From: Lepturacanthus savala
Taxonomy: Eukaryota; Chordata; Actinopteri; Scombriformes; Trichiuridae
Direction: 5' to 3'
Assembly (NCBI GenBank): GCA_030544235.1
Contig: CM060472.1
Span: 17,543,654 to 17,607,653 of the forward strand
Length of the DNA: 64,000 bases
Below are positions 1-10,800 of this stretch, in pieces. A program made the translations under genes and the position numbers. The notes under the pieces were generated by a model. It saw only the letters and a list, made by a program, of their open reading frames with translations. It was not told the DNA's origin and searched no databases. Positions within the stretch are counted from its first letter, which is position 1. Each line of letters starts with the position of its first letter.

Positions 1-222
1 TTATAAAGCAGTATTTAATATATTTGTTGGAGGTTTTAAAGCAGTATAGAGTATTTGTTCCTGGTTTCAAAGCAGTATATAATATATTTGTTGGCGCTTT
101 TAAAGCAGTATTTAATGCATCAGTTGGTGGTTTTAAAATCATATTTAATGCATTTTTTGGAGCTTTTAAAGCAGCATTTAATGTATTTGCTGGAATTTTA
201 AAGCAGTATTTAGCATTCATTT
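1..222. repeat. 33-bp minisatellite (about 7 copies, truncated by window edge)
   Basis: The word AAAGCA (AAAATC in one unit) recurs at 5, 38, 69, 102, 135, 168 and 200, giving a period of 33, 31, 33, 33, 33 and 32 bp. The unit is roughly TTTTAAAGCAGTATTTAATG followed by a TTTGTTGG-like segment. The period is a multiple of three, so one frame stays open for 66 codons and gives a false repeat protein (FKAVFNAFVGA-like). That frame lacks an ATG start, and the unit lengths of 31 and 32 bp break any constant frame. I regard it as non-coding tandem DNA. Confidence 0.85.
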
Positions 223-487
223 AATGTAATCAAAGCACTAATCGATGATATCAATATTCTCTGTGCAGCAATAGATTGTTAGAAAACAACTTTTATATAG
301 TTTTTCATTCCATTTTCTCAACCTGCTTCTACTCACTAGGGTCACAGGGGTCTCCTGGAGTCAATCCCAGCATACTGCACGCGAGAAGCAGGTTTATATA
401 GTTTTAAGACACATTTTTACATCTTGTTATTTTTTAACTTTCTTTAACCGGATGCAAAGATTAGATTTTATCAGAAATTATCAGAGC

Positions 488-494
<7 letters not shown>

Positions 495-544
<50 letters not shown>
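495..544. repeat. (TG)n microsatellite
   Basis: About 25 uninterrupted TG units inside rbms3 intron 1. Confidence 0.97.
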
Positions 545-546
<2 letters not shown>

Positions 547-1429
547 TCTGTGTGGGGATTCAGAGGTTTTCTGGATGAAGGAAACTAGGAACTAGTCCTC
601 CTCTGCCTCCTCTTTCCTCCTGCAGCTCAGACCGGAGTCGCCTCTTATCTCCAGATGGTCGGGGAGGAGAGTTCAGAGACAAGTCTCCGGGGCAACAACA
701 ACCACCACCAAGCACATTATTTTATACTTTATCCATTTATCTCAGATGCTCTTTTTCACAGCGACCTCCAGTGAGTGAGCAGGTTCTTTGCTCAGTGTCT
801 GGCTCAAGGACACTTCAAAACAACAAGTAGCTGTCTGCAGAGGAGAGAAATATGACTCAAGACCTTCAGTCTAATCACAAGACTACTTACCAAGCACACA
901 CACACTTTACAACTTGTAACTTATTGTACACATTTATTGATTGATAGACTTCGCTTGCATTCACACGCATTCACCATCTGTGCTCATAAACCCTGACCTG
1001 CAATAACAGCACATGTATTACCCTGCTGCTGCATCTACAAACACTTTACACCAGGCCCTGGGTGAATACTCTGTTCTGATTGGCTGGCAGGTCTGCATCA
1101 TAACCGTTTTAATGCATGTAGTTAGGCTCAAGTTTAATCAGCTGAAGCTCAGCTATTAATGACTTATCAGCTGTTGTAGATCAGTTTTGAGCTTGATTTT
1201 AATTTTTCTCTATGTTGAAGAAGAATGAGACGCAGCAGAGAAAAAACATGAAAATGAAAAAAAGAAATAACTGAGCAACTGTTACGTCTCTTATTTAATC
1301 ATTTTATTGATTATCTATGAAGTAAAATCACTTCCATTACCATGGAAACCACAATGCACCACAGCGACACAGGAAATCAACCCTGCCTGTAGCCATCAAA
1401 CTGTATATCGTCAGACACTAAGAGTCAAT

Positions 1430-1735
1430 GGGCTGGCCCCTAAACTCACTGCTGTGCATTTTCCTTCTTAGCTATAATAAATATTTAATGCCATATTTAT
1501 GTGCAATAAACCACAATCAATGCCATATTTATTTAGTATATTGCAATAAATCCTGTCCATGTTTGTACGTGCATACATTTTCATATTTTAATATATATTT
1601 ACATTTATATTTCTTACTGTACTTTCTTGCCTTGTATACTTTTGCTCTTTTAACTTGTACACTTGTGTTGGAGATGGTGTAAGGAATAGCAATTTCCCCT
1701 TGGTGATTAATAAAGAGAGTTGGATCTTGTAAAAA
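1430..1735 (+). mobile_element. LINE 3'-tail-like fragment
   Basis: This AT-rich stretch ends in CAATTTCCCCTTGGTGATTA followed by AATAAAGAGAG. The ending CAATTTCCCC..GGGATTAATAAAGT is, from memory, the common 3' terminus of fish non-LTR retrotransposons and includes the AATAAA signal. Only the 3' untranslated end is visible; no reverse transcriptase reading frame is present. An 84-codon open frame over 1428-1682 is rich in Y, L, F and C and is a by-product of AT-rich sequence. Confidence 0.4.
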
Positions 1736-4499
1736 AATGTTTTCCTTTTTTAAAAATGTTTATGTTTTTGTTTATTTAGCAGAAATAACACACGTTACTG
1801 AACCAGATGCAGAGAAAGTTGAAGCATCTGTTGTTCTCAGACCGATGTAGCTATTGATGTGCAGGTCACATCAATAAGAAATAACTGGAGAAAATCAAAT
1901 TCTTACACTTGTTAAAAACAGACAAGGTACAGAAAACAATAGTATGTGCTGCACTGTTAAAACCACTATAACAGCGACCAACCGAAACAACAACTGAAGA
2001 AAACATTGAACATCCAACTCTAACAATATTAAAGGAACAGTTCACACTCTGGTTCCAGAAACTCTGGTTGTTGTTTTGTTGGTAAATGACCACGGAAACA
2101 TAAACAGTTAATTAACAAGCAGCTGTGAACTGCTGCATAGCCTGAATGTGAAGATCCATCTCACAGGTATAATATCACGGTTCAGGTCTCAGCATCACCC
2201 TGTTGGAAACAGTGATGGACAAACAACCTTACTGTGTGTGTGTGTGGATGTGTAATGTTTCCCACACATAGACCAATCTGTGGTGCAGCACCACATAATG
2301 AAAACTGATTCTGTCATTCTCATACATACAATGCATGTTACACATTTGTTGTGTGTGTTATGTATGTGTTTGTTAGGCATTTGTTACATGTTTGTTACAT
2401 ATTTGTTGTGTTATATGTTTATGCATGTTTGTTACAGGTTTGGCTCAGAGTGACCAAATGGAGGTGATTCCCAATCAGCTGATTGTACGGCAAATAAAAG
2501 CAGACATGAGTTGATTAATGATTCAACAGCCTGTCATGCTTTGACCACTGAAGGATTAAGACAACATAAAACGAAGAAAAAAGACAGAGCTGCAGCTTAA
2601 AGCTGCCAATCTCTGCAGCTAGGAGGGGACGCATAATGGATTAAGATTTACAGCAAGACCGGGACATTATTTTGTTCCGGGTAGTTGTGAGGCATCATGA
2701 ATTACACAAAGAGTGAGTTGTACTGCGCCTGTCTTGGCACTAATATGAACATATCGTCCCGGACTCTGAACAGGTCTGGGCTTTACTAAACAGAATATAA
2801 GACATGGATTTTCATGCCCTAAAAGCTGCTGATAAACTCTTCAAACAGATCCAAATCACCAGAGTCAGAGAGGAGGAAGCTGCTCACTGAGTTTATACCA
2901 CTAATAACTGATGGAGTCAAACACATCCTGTTCCTCTGCCTTTGACTCCTACGGTGTCCTTATTTCTGTCTCTTGTTGTCTCAATGAGTCTCTTTCTTCT
3001 CTGATGTTGAGACACAGGAGCAGAAACACAGTTTTTGTTTCTATGACATTTTCTTTCAGACAAGTGAAGAATGTTCAGAAACATCAGTTCAGCAGCAGTA
3101 AGCTGCTGTTAACGCAGCATCACCAGTAAGGTCTCACTGTAAAGCTGCTCTTCTCCTGCACACATCTGTCACATCCAAATATAGTCACATCATTTGTATC
3201 ACTAACCATTAAGGAAAGCATGAAGAAGGGTTTAAAACTAAACTCTCAATCTTATTGGCTGGTGTTAATTTCTGACAATGCCTTTTCTAAATGGATTTGT
3301 CTCCTCTTTAGCAGCTCTGATACAAACTTTACTCTTCCTGATAAATTCTGAAGCTTTAATCATATTTCATCACTTTTTATATTTCATTCATAGCCTGATT
3401 CATTTTATTACTAAAAACATATTATTTTTGCTAATAAGACTGATCCAAACTCTGTACAACAAATATGTCAACAACATGAAACCAGAATGTTGACCCTGTT
3501 TTATCTAATGTTCACATTTCTGTTCTGGAAATATACACATTATTATAATCATATTTACTGAGACAATGGCTCATTTGTATATTTAAAAATCACAATTCAG
3601 AAAATTTGCAATACAAAAAACAAACTTCTTAATGTCATAAATCAAAAGAGGACATTTTATTCTTCACCTGTCAGTTAAATGTTAAGTGTTTAAACTGTAG
3701 TCTTACAGCAAGTCATTACTCTTACTCTGCCTTTGATTGGACTCTGTATGTCCATATTTATCTATTTATCACTTTATCTATACATCTGTGTATATATGCA
3801 TATGCGTATCCGTATATGTCTGTCTGTATGGCTGTCTGTTCCTTGTTGTCTCCATGTTTCTGTCTCTGCTCTGTTCAGCCATTAAAGGAGGATTTAGAAG
3901 CTTTGTTATTTTTTGTAGCACAATGGATCAGTCTCGTCTAATGTAACCAAACCCTTTTCCTTACTTTTAACTGGCCCCTCCCTCCATCGCTATAACATCC
4001 AAAGCCCTACACCGCCCTGTTCTCTTTCATATACAGCCTATTCTCTTATATACGGCCTGTTCTCTCCTATACGGCCTGTTCTCTCCAGTGCTTCCTCCAT
4101 TTCTAAAGAATCAGACAGTGTAGAGTAGGACTATAAATGGAGCCTATAGCAAGAGGCAGACACAGGCACAGATCCTCTCAAAGGCTCCATTGACTGCTGT
4201 TTACTTAAGGCCTGAGACATTAACCGCTGCTAAATCCACCTCAGCCTCAGCTCCTCAGGTTCTGGAGTGTGACACCACCACAGTGGCACAGTGTGCACTG
4301 ATTCTTGTTGTGCGTCCTTTTGTGCCTGAGTGTTTGTGTTTTGTTCTGTTTGTTCTCAGTGCAGCAGCAACTAAAATATACATTTAATAAATAGACACAA
4401 TTCAGCATGGATGAAATACTAAGATCTGTTACTACAGCAAAAGTACCAACACAGCAACATAAAAAATACTCCATTACACTCCTGCATGAAAATCATATT

Positions 4500-5095
4500 T
4501 AGATAAAAAACATGAGTATTCTGAGTTAATGTAGTAAAGTACTGCAGTATTATGAGTTGATGTAGTTAAAGTATTGCAGTAAAGTGTTGCTTTGGTCTCT
4601 GACATATTTTCCTCTGCGACATCATCACATTATTAATATGTAGCATCAGTGTTTAGCAGCATGTTCCTGTTGTAGCTGCTGGAGGTGAAGCTATTTAACT
4701 ACTTTATAAACAGTTAGCTAATTTAGATCAGTGTTTCACAACCTAGGGGCTGGGCCCCTTCAAAGGGTCAGCAGATAAATGTGAGGGGTCCTGAGATGAT
4801 TATTGAAAAAAAAATGGATTTGTTGTAAATGTTAACCATAGAAATGTGAAATGTGAGCTGAATAAACTCCGCTGTTTGTAAGATGACAAACATTCAAAGG
4901 GTCAAACCACGGGTTTCATGTACTGGATTTTAAAGCTTCTGATATCATCATTGAATCAAACCTGCACCTGAAGGACTTAAAGCTGCAGATAAATGTCGAG
5001 GAGAAAGTACAATATTTACTCTGAAATGTAGTAAAGTAGCATCACATGAAATACTGACAGGACAGTACCTTTGGAAATGTACTTAGTTACCTACA
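4500..5095. mobile_element. Degraded non-autonomous composite repeat (AGTAAAGTAC type)
   Basis: The flanks at about 4515-4580 (AGTAAAGTACTGCAGTAT) and 4985-5095 (AAAGTACAATATTTACTCTG, then GTACTTAGTTAC) match the pattern of a very common fish non-autonomous element rich in AGTAAAAGTA words. Inside it, 4736-4925 is a second repeat beginning CAACCTAGGGGCTGGGCCCC. The same junction recurs near 26,060-26,290, so the two parts spread together. No coding capacity is visible. Confidence 0.6.
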
Positions 5096-5554
5096 GCAGG
5101 AATGTTTTGTGTCTAATAATGAAACATTGTATAACAATATTGTACATTGTAATACATTTAGTTGAAATTGATATAGTTCTAAACAGGATCCTGAAATACC
5201 GATAATTGATCCATGAGGTGTAATTGTTGGGAGGGTGAGGGTTGGGGCCAGGGCAGCAGGGCAAGGCTCTTTACTGTAATTTTCTCATTTATGGTGCACA
5301 TCTATTCCGATAATTAACGCACAGCAAGCAGCTGAGCAGCTAACTCACATGTAGAAACACTGGGAGGAATAAAGGCCACATTTTAGTAAATGATTCCACT
5401 GATCAGCTGGGAAATAGACAGAAATAGGCTCTTTTTATATTTCCTCTCATCAAAGCAGCATCCTGCCAGCTCCCCCCAGCCAAGCATACACACATATACA
5501 CACACACATATACACATACACATATACACACACAAATCCTCTTTCAGGAATCAA

Positions 5555-5770
5555 TAATTCAGCTAAAGAGAAGCACATGCTACGCCCCGCTGCACTAATC
5601 AATAAGAAGCCAAATGTTATTGTTTCATCTCATTCTCTGACTTTCACATTCTAATCTGAGCTGACTCGCTGTAGCTGGACAGATCAGAGACTCCATTAAA
5701 TCAGAATGTAACGCCGACATAAAGAGGCAGCGAGGAGAAGGCAGAGCGGCATTAAGACATGTTAGCTGCT
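5555..5770. other. Repeat-poor block, candidate conserved non-coding element
   Basis: The segment has evenly mixed composition and homeodomain and octamer-like words (CACTAATCAATAAG, ATTAAATCAGAATG, GGCATTAAGACATG), with no tandem or transposon signature. It sits in rbms3 intron 1. The call is by appearance only, since no alignment was available. Confidence 0.25.
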
Positions 5771-6238
5771 TTCTTTACTAGAAAGTCTGATGTTGTAGTC
5801 AAGCACAGATGTTGTATGAATTCATATGCATAGAATTATAAACGTGTCATAAAACGGCAACATACTACAGCAGTCGGCGGTACATTCTGATTTAATTTGG
5901 TGTGTTTGTCCCCATCAGGGAGAGGTTGTACCTGGAGAACTCAAGTTATTTGTGGCCTAGAATCACAGATCATAGATCAGCCTTGGGGGTTTCACAGTCT
6001 GTACATAACACAACATCAGCTGTTGTTGTTGTACAACAATTAAAAACACAGATCAACACACAGCCTGCTTCTCCCTGCTGACTCAGCGTGTTCCCGGGTG
6101 TCAGTCGGTCGGTGGCGTGAAGACGCCGCCGCCGCTGATCCTCTGACTCCTCAGACTATTGTTAGCGTACTGTCAGGAAACAGATGCCGAGCTGTAATTA
6201 TCACGTCATTTCCTCAGAGGCTTTGCGGTTGAAGATGT

Positions 6239-6252
6239 GTAACCATGGTAAC
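6239..6252. promoter_or_regulatory. RFX X-box-like site
   Basis: GTAACCATGGTAAC fits the palindromic X-box consensus GTNRCC, N0-3, RGYNAC. It lies at the edge of a CpG-containing repeat-poor block (6070-6250) in rbms3 intron 1. Short motif matches arise by chance, so function is unproven. Confidence 0.35.
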
Positions 6253-6843
6253 CCATGCCAAAACCCAAAACCCGAATTAGCTTTAAAAATATATTTTGCT
6301 GGGAAGAGTCAAACCAAACACAGCTGATGTGTTATTGACGTGACGGCAGACCTGCTCTGGTCGATGTCCGCCACTGTCTGTTATGTTGTTGTCGTCACTA
6401 GTGCATTGTGGGATATTTAATGGTGGCCAAGTGTCCAGTGTTGCATATTGTAGTATTTTCCCAGAGATAGACTGCGGCTACAGACTAAACTATCTCACAT
6501 ACTTCTTCAGCAGTAAATGCAGGTTGAGGATGCAGCATGCTTTCATCAACATTATATTTAGTCACATTTCAGTTTGTTGGTTTGTTTTAGTCCTAGTTAT
6601 AATATAATAGTATATATAATATATGTAATAGCAAAATTAATTGATATGAGCTGAAGCAGCCAACCAATCATCATCAAGCAATGTCACCAAATAATTAGCA
6701 GACATATAAAGATGTATAAAATTAAGGTTTGTTTACCAGTAAATGATGCAGTGGGATCTGAGGTTTTCTACAGCCAGAGAACAACATGAAGAGATGAAGA
6801 GAAAGATCAGTGTGATTCCAGACTGACGCCTACAATCCAAGGA

Positions 6844-6861
6844 GTGTGTGTGTGTGTGTGT

Positions 6862-6895
<34 letters not shown>
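6844..6895. repeat. (GT)n microsatellite
   Basis: About 26 GT units with one TA interruption, in rbms3 intron 1. Confidence 0.97.
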
Positions 6896-6897
<2 letters not shown>

Positions 6898-7224
6898 TGA
6901 ACCTGGAGCCTTCCCTTCTCCTCTCTGTAATCGAGCCATCAATGATCATTAATGAGAGTGTGAGCTCCCTCGCTCGGCCTCCTCTCTCTCTGTCTCTCTC
7001 TCTGACCCGTGCTGTGTCTCCATCACATCAACCTGTGAAGTCACTGGTTACGCCGACAAACCATGAAAACCAACACAAATGTTGCTGCTGATTTATAAAC
7101 GGAAATCTATGCCCCCCACCCCATCGGTCTCGTTTGCATGATGACACAGGACCCAGCAGCTCGCTCAAGGAAACATCAATCGCTGACGCTTGCGAGATCG
7201 GATCTGCGCTGACCTTGGGACTGA

Positions 7225-7412
7225 ACTGCAGCACATGAGGAGGAGGCTGGGGGCCCTGTAGCAACAGAGGAGAAGGAGGAGGATGAGGAGGGGGGGAAGA
7301 CAAGTGAAAGGGAGGGAGGGGTGAATGGAGGGGGCAGGCCCTGATTGAGAGGCCCCTGAGATGAGCAACTCTGAGATATGAGGAGGAGGGGGTGATGGAG
7401 GGGGGAGGGAGC
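7225..7412. repeat. G/A-rich low-complexity tract
   Basis: GAGGAGG- and GGGGGG-rich plus strand, hence CCTCC-rich in the rbms3 sense strand. Long proline/serine-rich open frames on the minus strand here are products of the skewed composition. Confidence 0.7.
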
Positions 7413-8106
7413 CATATGGCAGCAGCACAAATGTATTAAACTATAAATCAGGAGAGCGAGCGGCTGCAGGAGGGGCTACCTGCACGTTGACATGAAGGAT
7501 TCAGGTCCTGATCCTGATCCACTGAAACACTCAGGTCCTGATCCTGTTGCAGCAATGTATTTTTCTTCATTTCTCAAAATATAACAAACTTCTCAATCAG
7601 TCAATGCTGAATAAAGAAGTAAGTAATATAACAAAGAAACAATTAACAATCTTCAGACCAGCCTCTTTAAAACTATCAAACAAATTTAGTTCCAACGAGA
7701 GCTCCTGCACATTAAGCTAAATAAATATTCTTCACTGTTTATGAACACAATTTAAATATTCAGCAGAGAAGTTTATTTAATTTCAGAATTTTATCTCAAA
7801 AAAAGATTTTCATGTAGACAGTTGCAGCAATTTATCTTTTACACTTATCAAATATAATTCTCAATCACTCAATACTTAAAGAATTAAGTAATATAATAAA
7901 GAGTAAATAAAGTCAACAATCTGGCAAATTATTGTCCCACACTTCTCACGTTTGTATCCACGATGTGAACAAAACAAAATGCGAATTAAAGTCAAATCAA
8001 ATGTGTAATATGTGTTTATTATTATGTCACTTTTAATATTATATCACTTTTAATATTGCTTTTACACACATTATGTTATTTCCTGCTGTAGTGGATTAGT
8101 TAAAGC

Positions 8107-8240
8107 AGGGGTCTCCAACCCTGGTCCTGGAGAGCCGCTGTGGGTGCAGATTTTTGTTCCAATCAAGCAGAAACACACCTGATTCTACTAATCATCCACC
8201 TAGGCCCTTGCTGAGGACCTTCACTAGTAGACAACCATGA
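8107..8240 (+). mobile_element. hAT-type non-autonomous element, terminal fragment
   Basis: It begins CAGGGGTCTCCAACCCTGG and continues TCCTGGAGAGCC and TTTTTGTTCCAATCAAGCAG. From memory this is the end of a widespread fish hAT-derived repeat. I did not find the matching inverted end, so only one terminus appears to be left. Confidence 0.6.
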
Positions 8241-8519
8241 ATTAAAGCAACAACAGAAGATGGAGTTGATGACACCATGGGAGTCACTGCTAGCTTTAGC
8301 AAATGTTAGCTCTGGTTGTTACTCTAACAACCTAATATTCAGATGGCCGAAGTCTGAAATCCTAAAAACAACCAGAATATGAAAACGTAATAAAAAAAAT
8401 ATTAGTAAGTTAGGTGCATAGGGAATATTGATGTGCAGCCATAGTCAGATCCAATTCCATTAAAAATCAATATAATGTTTGTAATGTTTAGACATTTTAA
8501 TCTGGAAAAAAAATGACAT

Positions 8520-8900
8520 ACTGTCCCTTTAACTCAGACAAACAACCTTCAGCCTGTCGCCAAGCGGCTGCATCACACCATCACAATAATGGACAGAAAT
8601 TAGTGTTTCGCATGCGGTAGAAAAACAAACAGTAATCCCCAGGAGGCTGCGTTTTAATCTCCTGATGCTGTGGCTGCAGCAGCACCAGGTCCGGGCTCCG
8701 GCCCAGAACGACGCGCTGCCTCCTGCTCTGTCTGGCAGCAACAACACGGCCACAACAATGTCTCAGCAAACATCAACAGGCCTTCCCTCAATTAACAACT
8801 TCAAAGACTCTCATTTGCCTCCATTAGAAGCTTTTTATACCACAGTGACACGACAAACTGAACACTCACCGGCTTCCATAAAAGTTCAGCCCACAGGTGT
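8520..8900. other. Repeat-poor block in rbms3 intron 1, candidate regulatory element
   Basis: The composition is balanced and there are no tandem repeats. Long frames are open on both strands (for example 8665-8976 plus). The plus frame starts with TTG (8665-8667), has no splice-bounded structure and matches no family I know. The stretch CCTCAATTAACAACTTC at about 8786 carries a homeodomain-like core. The call is by appearance only. Confidence 0.28.
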
Positions 8901-9544
8901 CAAACTGTTCACAGGTGGGGCTGAGCTAATGTTAAAGGTTTGTGGTAATTACTTCTGCTCAAATACGACTCACTGAAGAACCAACAACAGATATTTCGCT
9001 TCAAGTTCGAGCTGAGGTTGTTCAGGTTGCGTTTTAACACCAAACGACACTTTCTCACAAACCACAGCTCATTGCTTTTTAAATTTAATCCTCATTCATT
9101 CACTCAGGCCTCACAGCTCTTCTCTTATCAGATTTTATATTTGGCAAAAACTGCCCAAAAAAATAACGGTGTTAAGAGGTTAAATGACGGCCTACATTCG
9201 GCTCCAAATGCTTCATTAGTGAATTAAACGTGGGTCCTAATTCTCTCGTTTGTTTAATTATGTGACCTCACAAAGAGCTGCTGTCGGTTTATGCTCTGAG
9301 TGCAATACAAAAACGTTCCAGTTTTGAAGGTAAGGGATGACCGGAGGTGACTGGACAGCTCTCAGTAACAATCTGCTGGGCCCAAAACAGGCAGCCTTGA
9401 TCCCTGATCTTTCAAGTAGAGATACACACACACACACACACACCAACTGATACAGACATCCAAACTCCAAGGAGGTACCTGCCATCTGAAACCATCACAG
9501 CCAAGGCCGCCTATCCATCAAATCCCATCTCCACTCAGGGATGA

Positions 9545-9585
9545 GGGGGGGGGGGGGATGAGGGGAGGGGGGGGGTGTAGGGGGG
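9545..9585 (+). other. G-quadruplex-prone tract at the start of rbms3 intron 1
   Basis: Four G runs of 13, 4, 9 and 6 bases fall within 41 bp, at 9545-9557, 9562-9565, 9567-9575 and 9580-9585. This satisfies the G3+N1-7 rule several times over. The Gs are on the rbms3 template strand, so the RNA carries the C-rich complement, about 40-80 nt past the splice donor. Confidence 0.75.
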
Positions 9586-9627
9586 TAGATGCTTGAGGAA
9601 TGCAGGAGGAGCAGAGGAGCAGCGTAC

Positions 9628-9702
9628 CTTGGTCTGGAGATAGTGGGGGTAGTAGTAGGTGTACTGAGGGTACATTGGCTGCTGCTCCAATCGCTTGCCC
9701 AT
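9628..9702 (-). CDS. rbms3: rbms3 first coding exon (25 codons)
   Basis: This exon encodes the N-terminus of RBMS3, a c-Myc-single-strand-binding (MSSP) family protein with two RRM domains that binds AU-rich RNA and single-stranded DNA. The 25 codons read MGKRLEQQPMYPQ followed by YTYYYPHYLQTK. From memory this is almost identical to vertebrate RBMS3 (MGKRLDQ, then MYPQYTYYYPHYLQTK) and clearly nearer to it than to RBMS1, which starts MGKVWKQ. The frame ends exactly at AAG followed by the donor GTACGC at 9627-9622, giving phase 0. The start is supported by an in-frame TAG at 9894-9892 with no in-frame ATG between it and 9702. The RRM domains lie in later exons that are not in this window; RBMS3 intron 1 is very long in vertebrates. 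The -3 base is T, so the Kozak context is weak apart from G at +4. Gene identity is confident; the symbol assumes standard fish orthology. Confidence 0.92.
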
Positions 9703-10150
9703 GTAGCTGGAATCCTTAGCACTGAGGCAGGGAATGGTGACGGGGGGGGCGGGAGCTGCCAGGAGCGAGCGGCGGGATACGGGAGCAGGGAGGAAGCTTG
9801 CGCGGATCCTTTCTCTGCTGTCAGCACCGAGCCGTCCTCGGGGGGAGAAGAAGGCAGCGGGGTCCTCCGGTCCTCGGTCTCTTCTGCTGAGCTACGCAAA
9901 TATTTCCACAAGTGCCTCGGAAACCACGAGTGTCCGTACGGTGGCTAGAGTCAGAGCGGAAGGCGTGAGGAGGAGGGTGAGGTAGAGGATGAAGAGGGGA
10001 ACAACGGAAGAAGAAGAGGTGCAGGTTGCTCCGGCGGTCCTGTGAATGTTGGAAAACAGGAGAGGAAGAGGAGCAGGAGAGGAAGAGGAAAGGGATGGCG
10101 AGGAAAAACGGGAGAGGACGTATAGCTTCACTTCTCTATTTAAGCTGTTT
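9703..10150 (-). promoter_or_regulatory. rbms3: rbms3 5' leader and core promoter region
   Basis: This GC-rich block lies immediately upstream of the rbms3 start codon and has many CpGs between about 9750 and 9990. That is typical of a CpG-island promoter in a developmental gene. The frame of the rbms3 start is open back to a TAG at 9894-9892 but has no other ATG. A minus-strand CTTAAATAG at about 10144-10136 is a poor TATA-like candidate, and dispersed initiation is more likely. A run of eight Gs on the plus strand at 9742-9749 is read as C in the transcript. The transcription start cannot be fixed from sequence alone. Confidence 0.55.
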
Positions 10151-10190
10151 CACTCCAGTCTTTAATCTGCCTCTCTCTCAAACACACGGA

Positions 10191-10600
10191 TTCTCTCTCT
10201 CTTCCCTCTTCCACTCTCTCTCTCTCTCTCTCTCGCTCTCTCTCTCTCTGTGGTCTGATCCGTCCTGCTTGACAGACGGAGATATCCTCAGCAGCACCGG
10301 TTGCCGACAGACGCACTTTGTGCAGGGAGCAGCGGGATCACAGCGACACTGAGCTGAGCGCAGACACAGGAAGCTGCTGGTCGAGCCACAGGATTCCAGC
10401 TGCTGCAGGACGATATAAAAATCCACCGGTTGGTTCTGAATCCCAAGAAGAGAAGGAAAAGCACAGATCCTGAGTCCCAGCTGCCGGCAGAGAAACGATC
10501 CTCCCTCTTCCTGCTCTTGTAAATGTGTTCCTGATTTCTTCCTTGGCTCTCTCACTCCTCTCAGCAGCCGGACTCGCTCTCTCTCTCTGTCACACAGTTT

Positions 10601-10635
<35 letters not shown>

Positions 10636-10657
10636 TCTCCCTCTCTCTCTCTCTCTG
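10191..10657. repeat. (CT)n tracts upstream of rbms3
   Basis: Two strong (CT)n runs (10213-10250 and 10604-10657) with a shorter one near 10575 and mixed sequence between them. In the rbms3 sense strand these are GA repeats. They give false arginine/glutamate-rich frames on the minus strand. Confidence 0.9.
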
Positions 10658-10800
10658 ACGGGGCGGTAAAGGGGGCTCGTCCGAGGCTGTGAGCAGAGCA
10701 GACTGCCTCCTCCTCCTCCTCCTCCTCCAGCCGGTAGGAGGGTCCTCAGCAGGTCTGAGAGAGAGGGAACCAGACACAAACCAGAGGGCTGCAGTGTTTC

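Larger units (their letters stand above)
1..9627 (-). other. rbms3: rbms3 intron 1, 5' portion
   Basis: This is everything downstream of the rbms3 exon 1 donor in the sense direction. I looked for the next RBMS3 exon, which should encode the QSYAP...PPSPSTN linker and the start of RRM1, on the minus strand and saw nothing resembling it. The intron continues beyond the window. It holds a 33-bp minisatellite, two TG microsatellites, a LINE-like tail, a hAT-type composite repeat, a CAGGGGTC-ended hAT fragment and several repeat-poor blocks. The stretch 1740-4490 shows nothing that I can name. Confidence 0.8.

Noticed and set aside
9495..9911. 138-codon minus-strand frame overlapping the rbms3 start
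   Set aside because: It begins with TTG, not ATG, is out of frame with rbms3, and would run through the splice donor into intron; it is a shadow of the GC-rich leader and exon.
9589..9985. Long plus-strand frames opposite rbms3 exon 1
   Set aside because: GC-rich DNA lacks stops; the conserved RBMS3 peptide and splice donor are on the minus strand.
10409..10425. TATA box (GATATAAAAA) for rbms3
   Set aside because: It reads as TATAAA only on the plus strand, opposite to rbms3 transcription.
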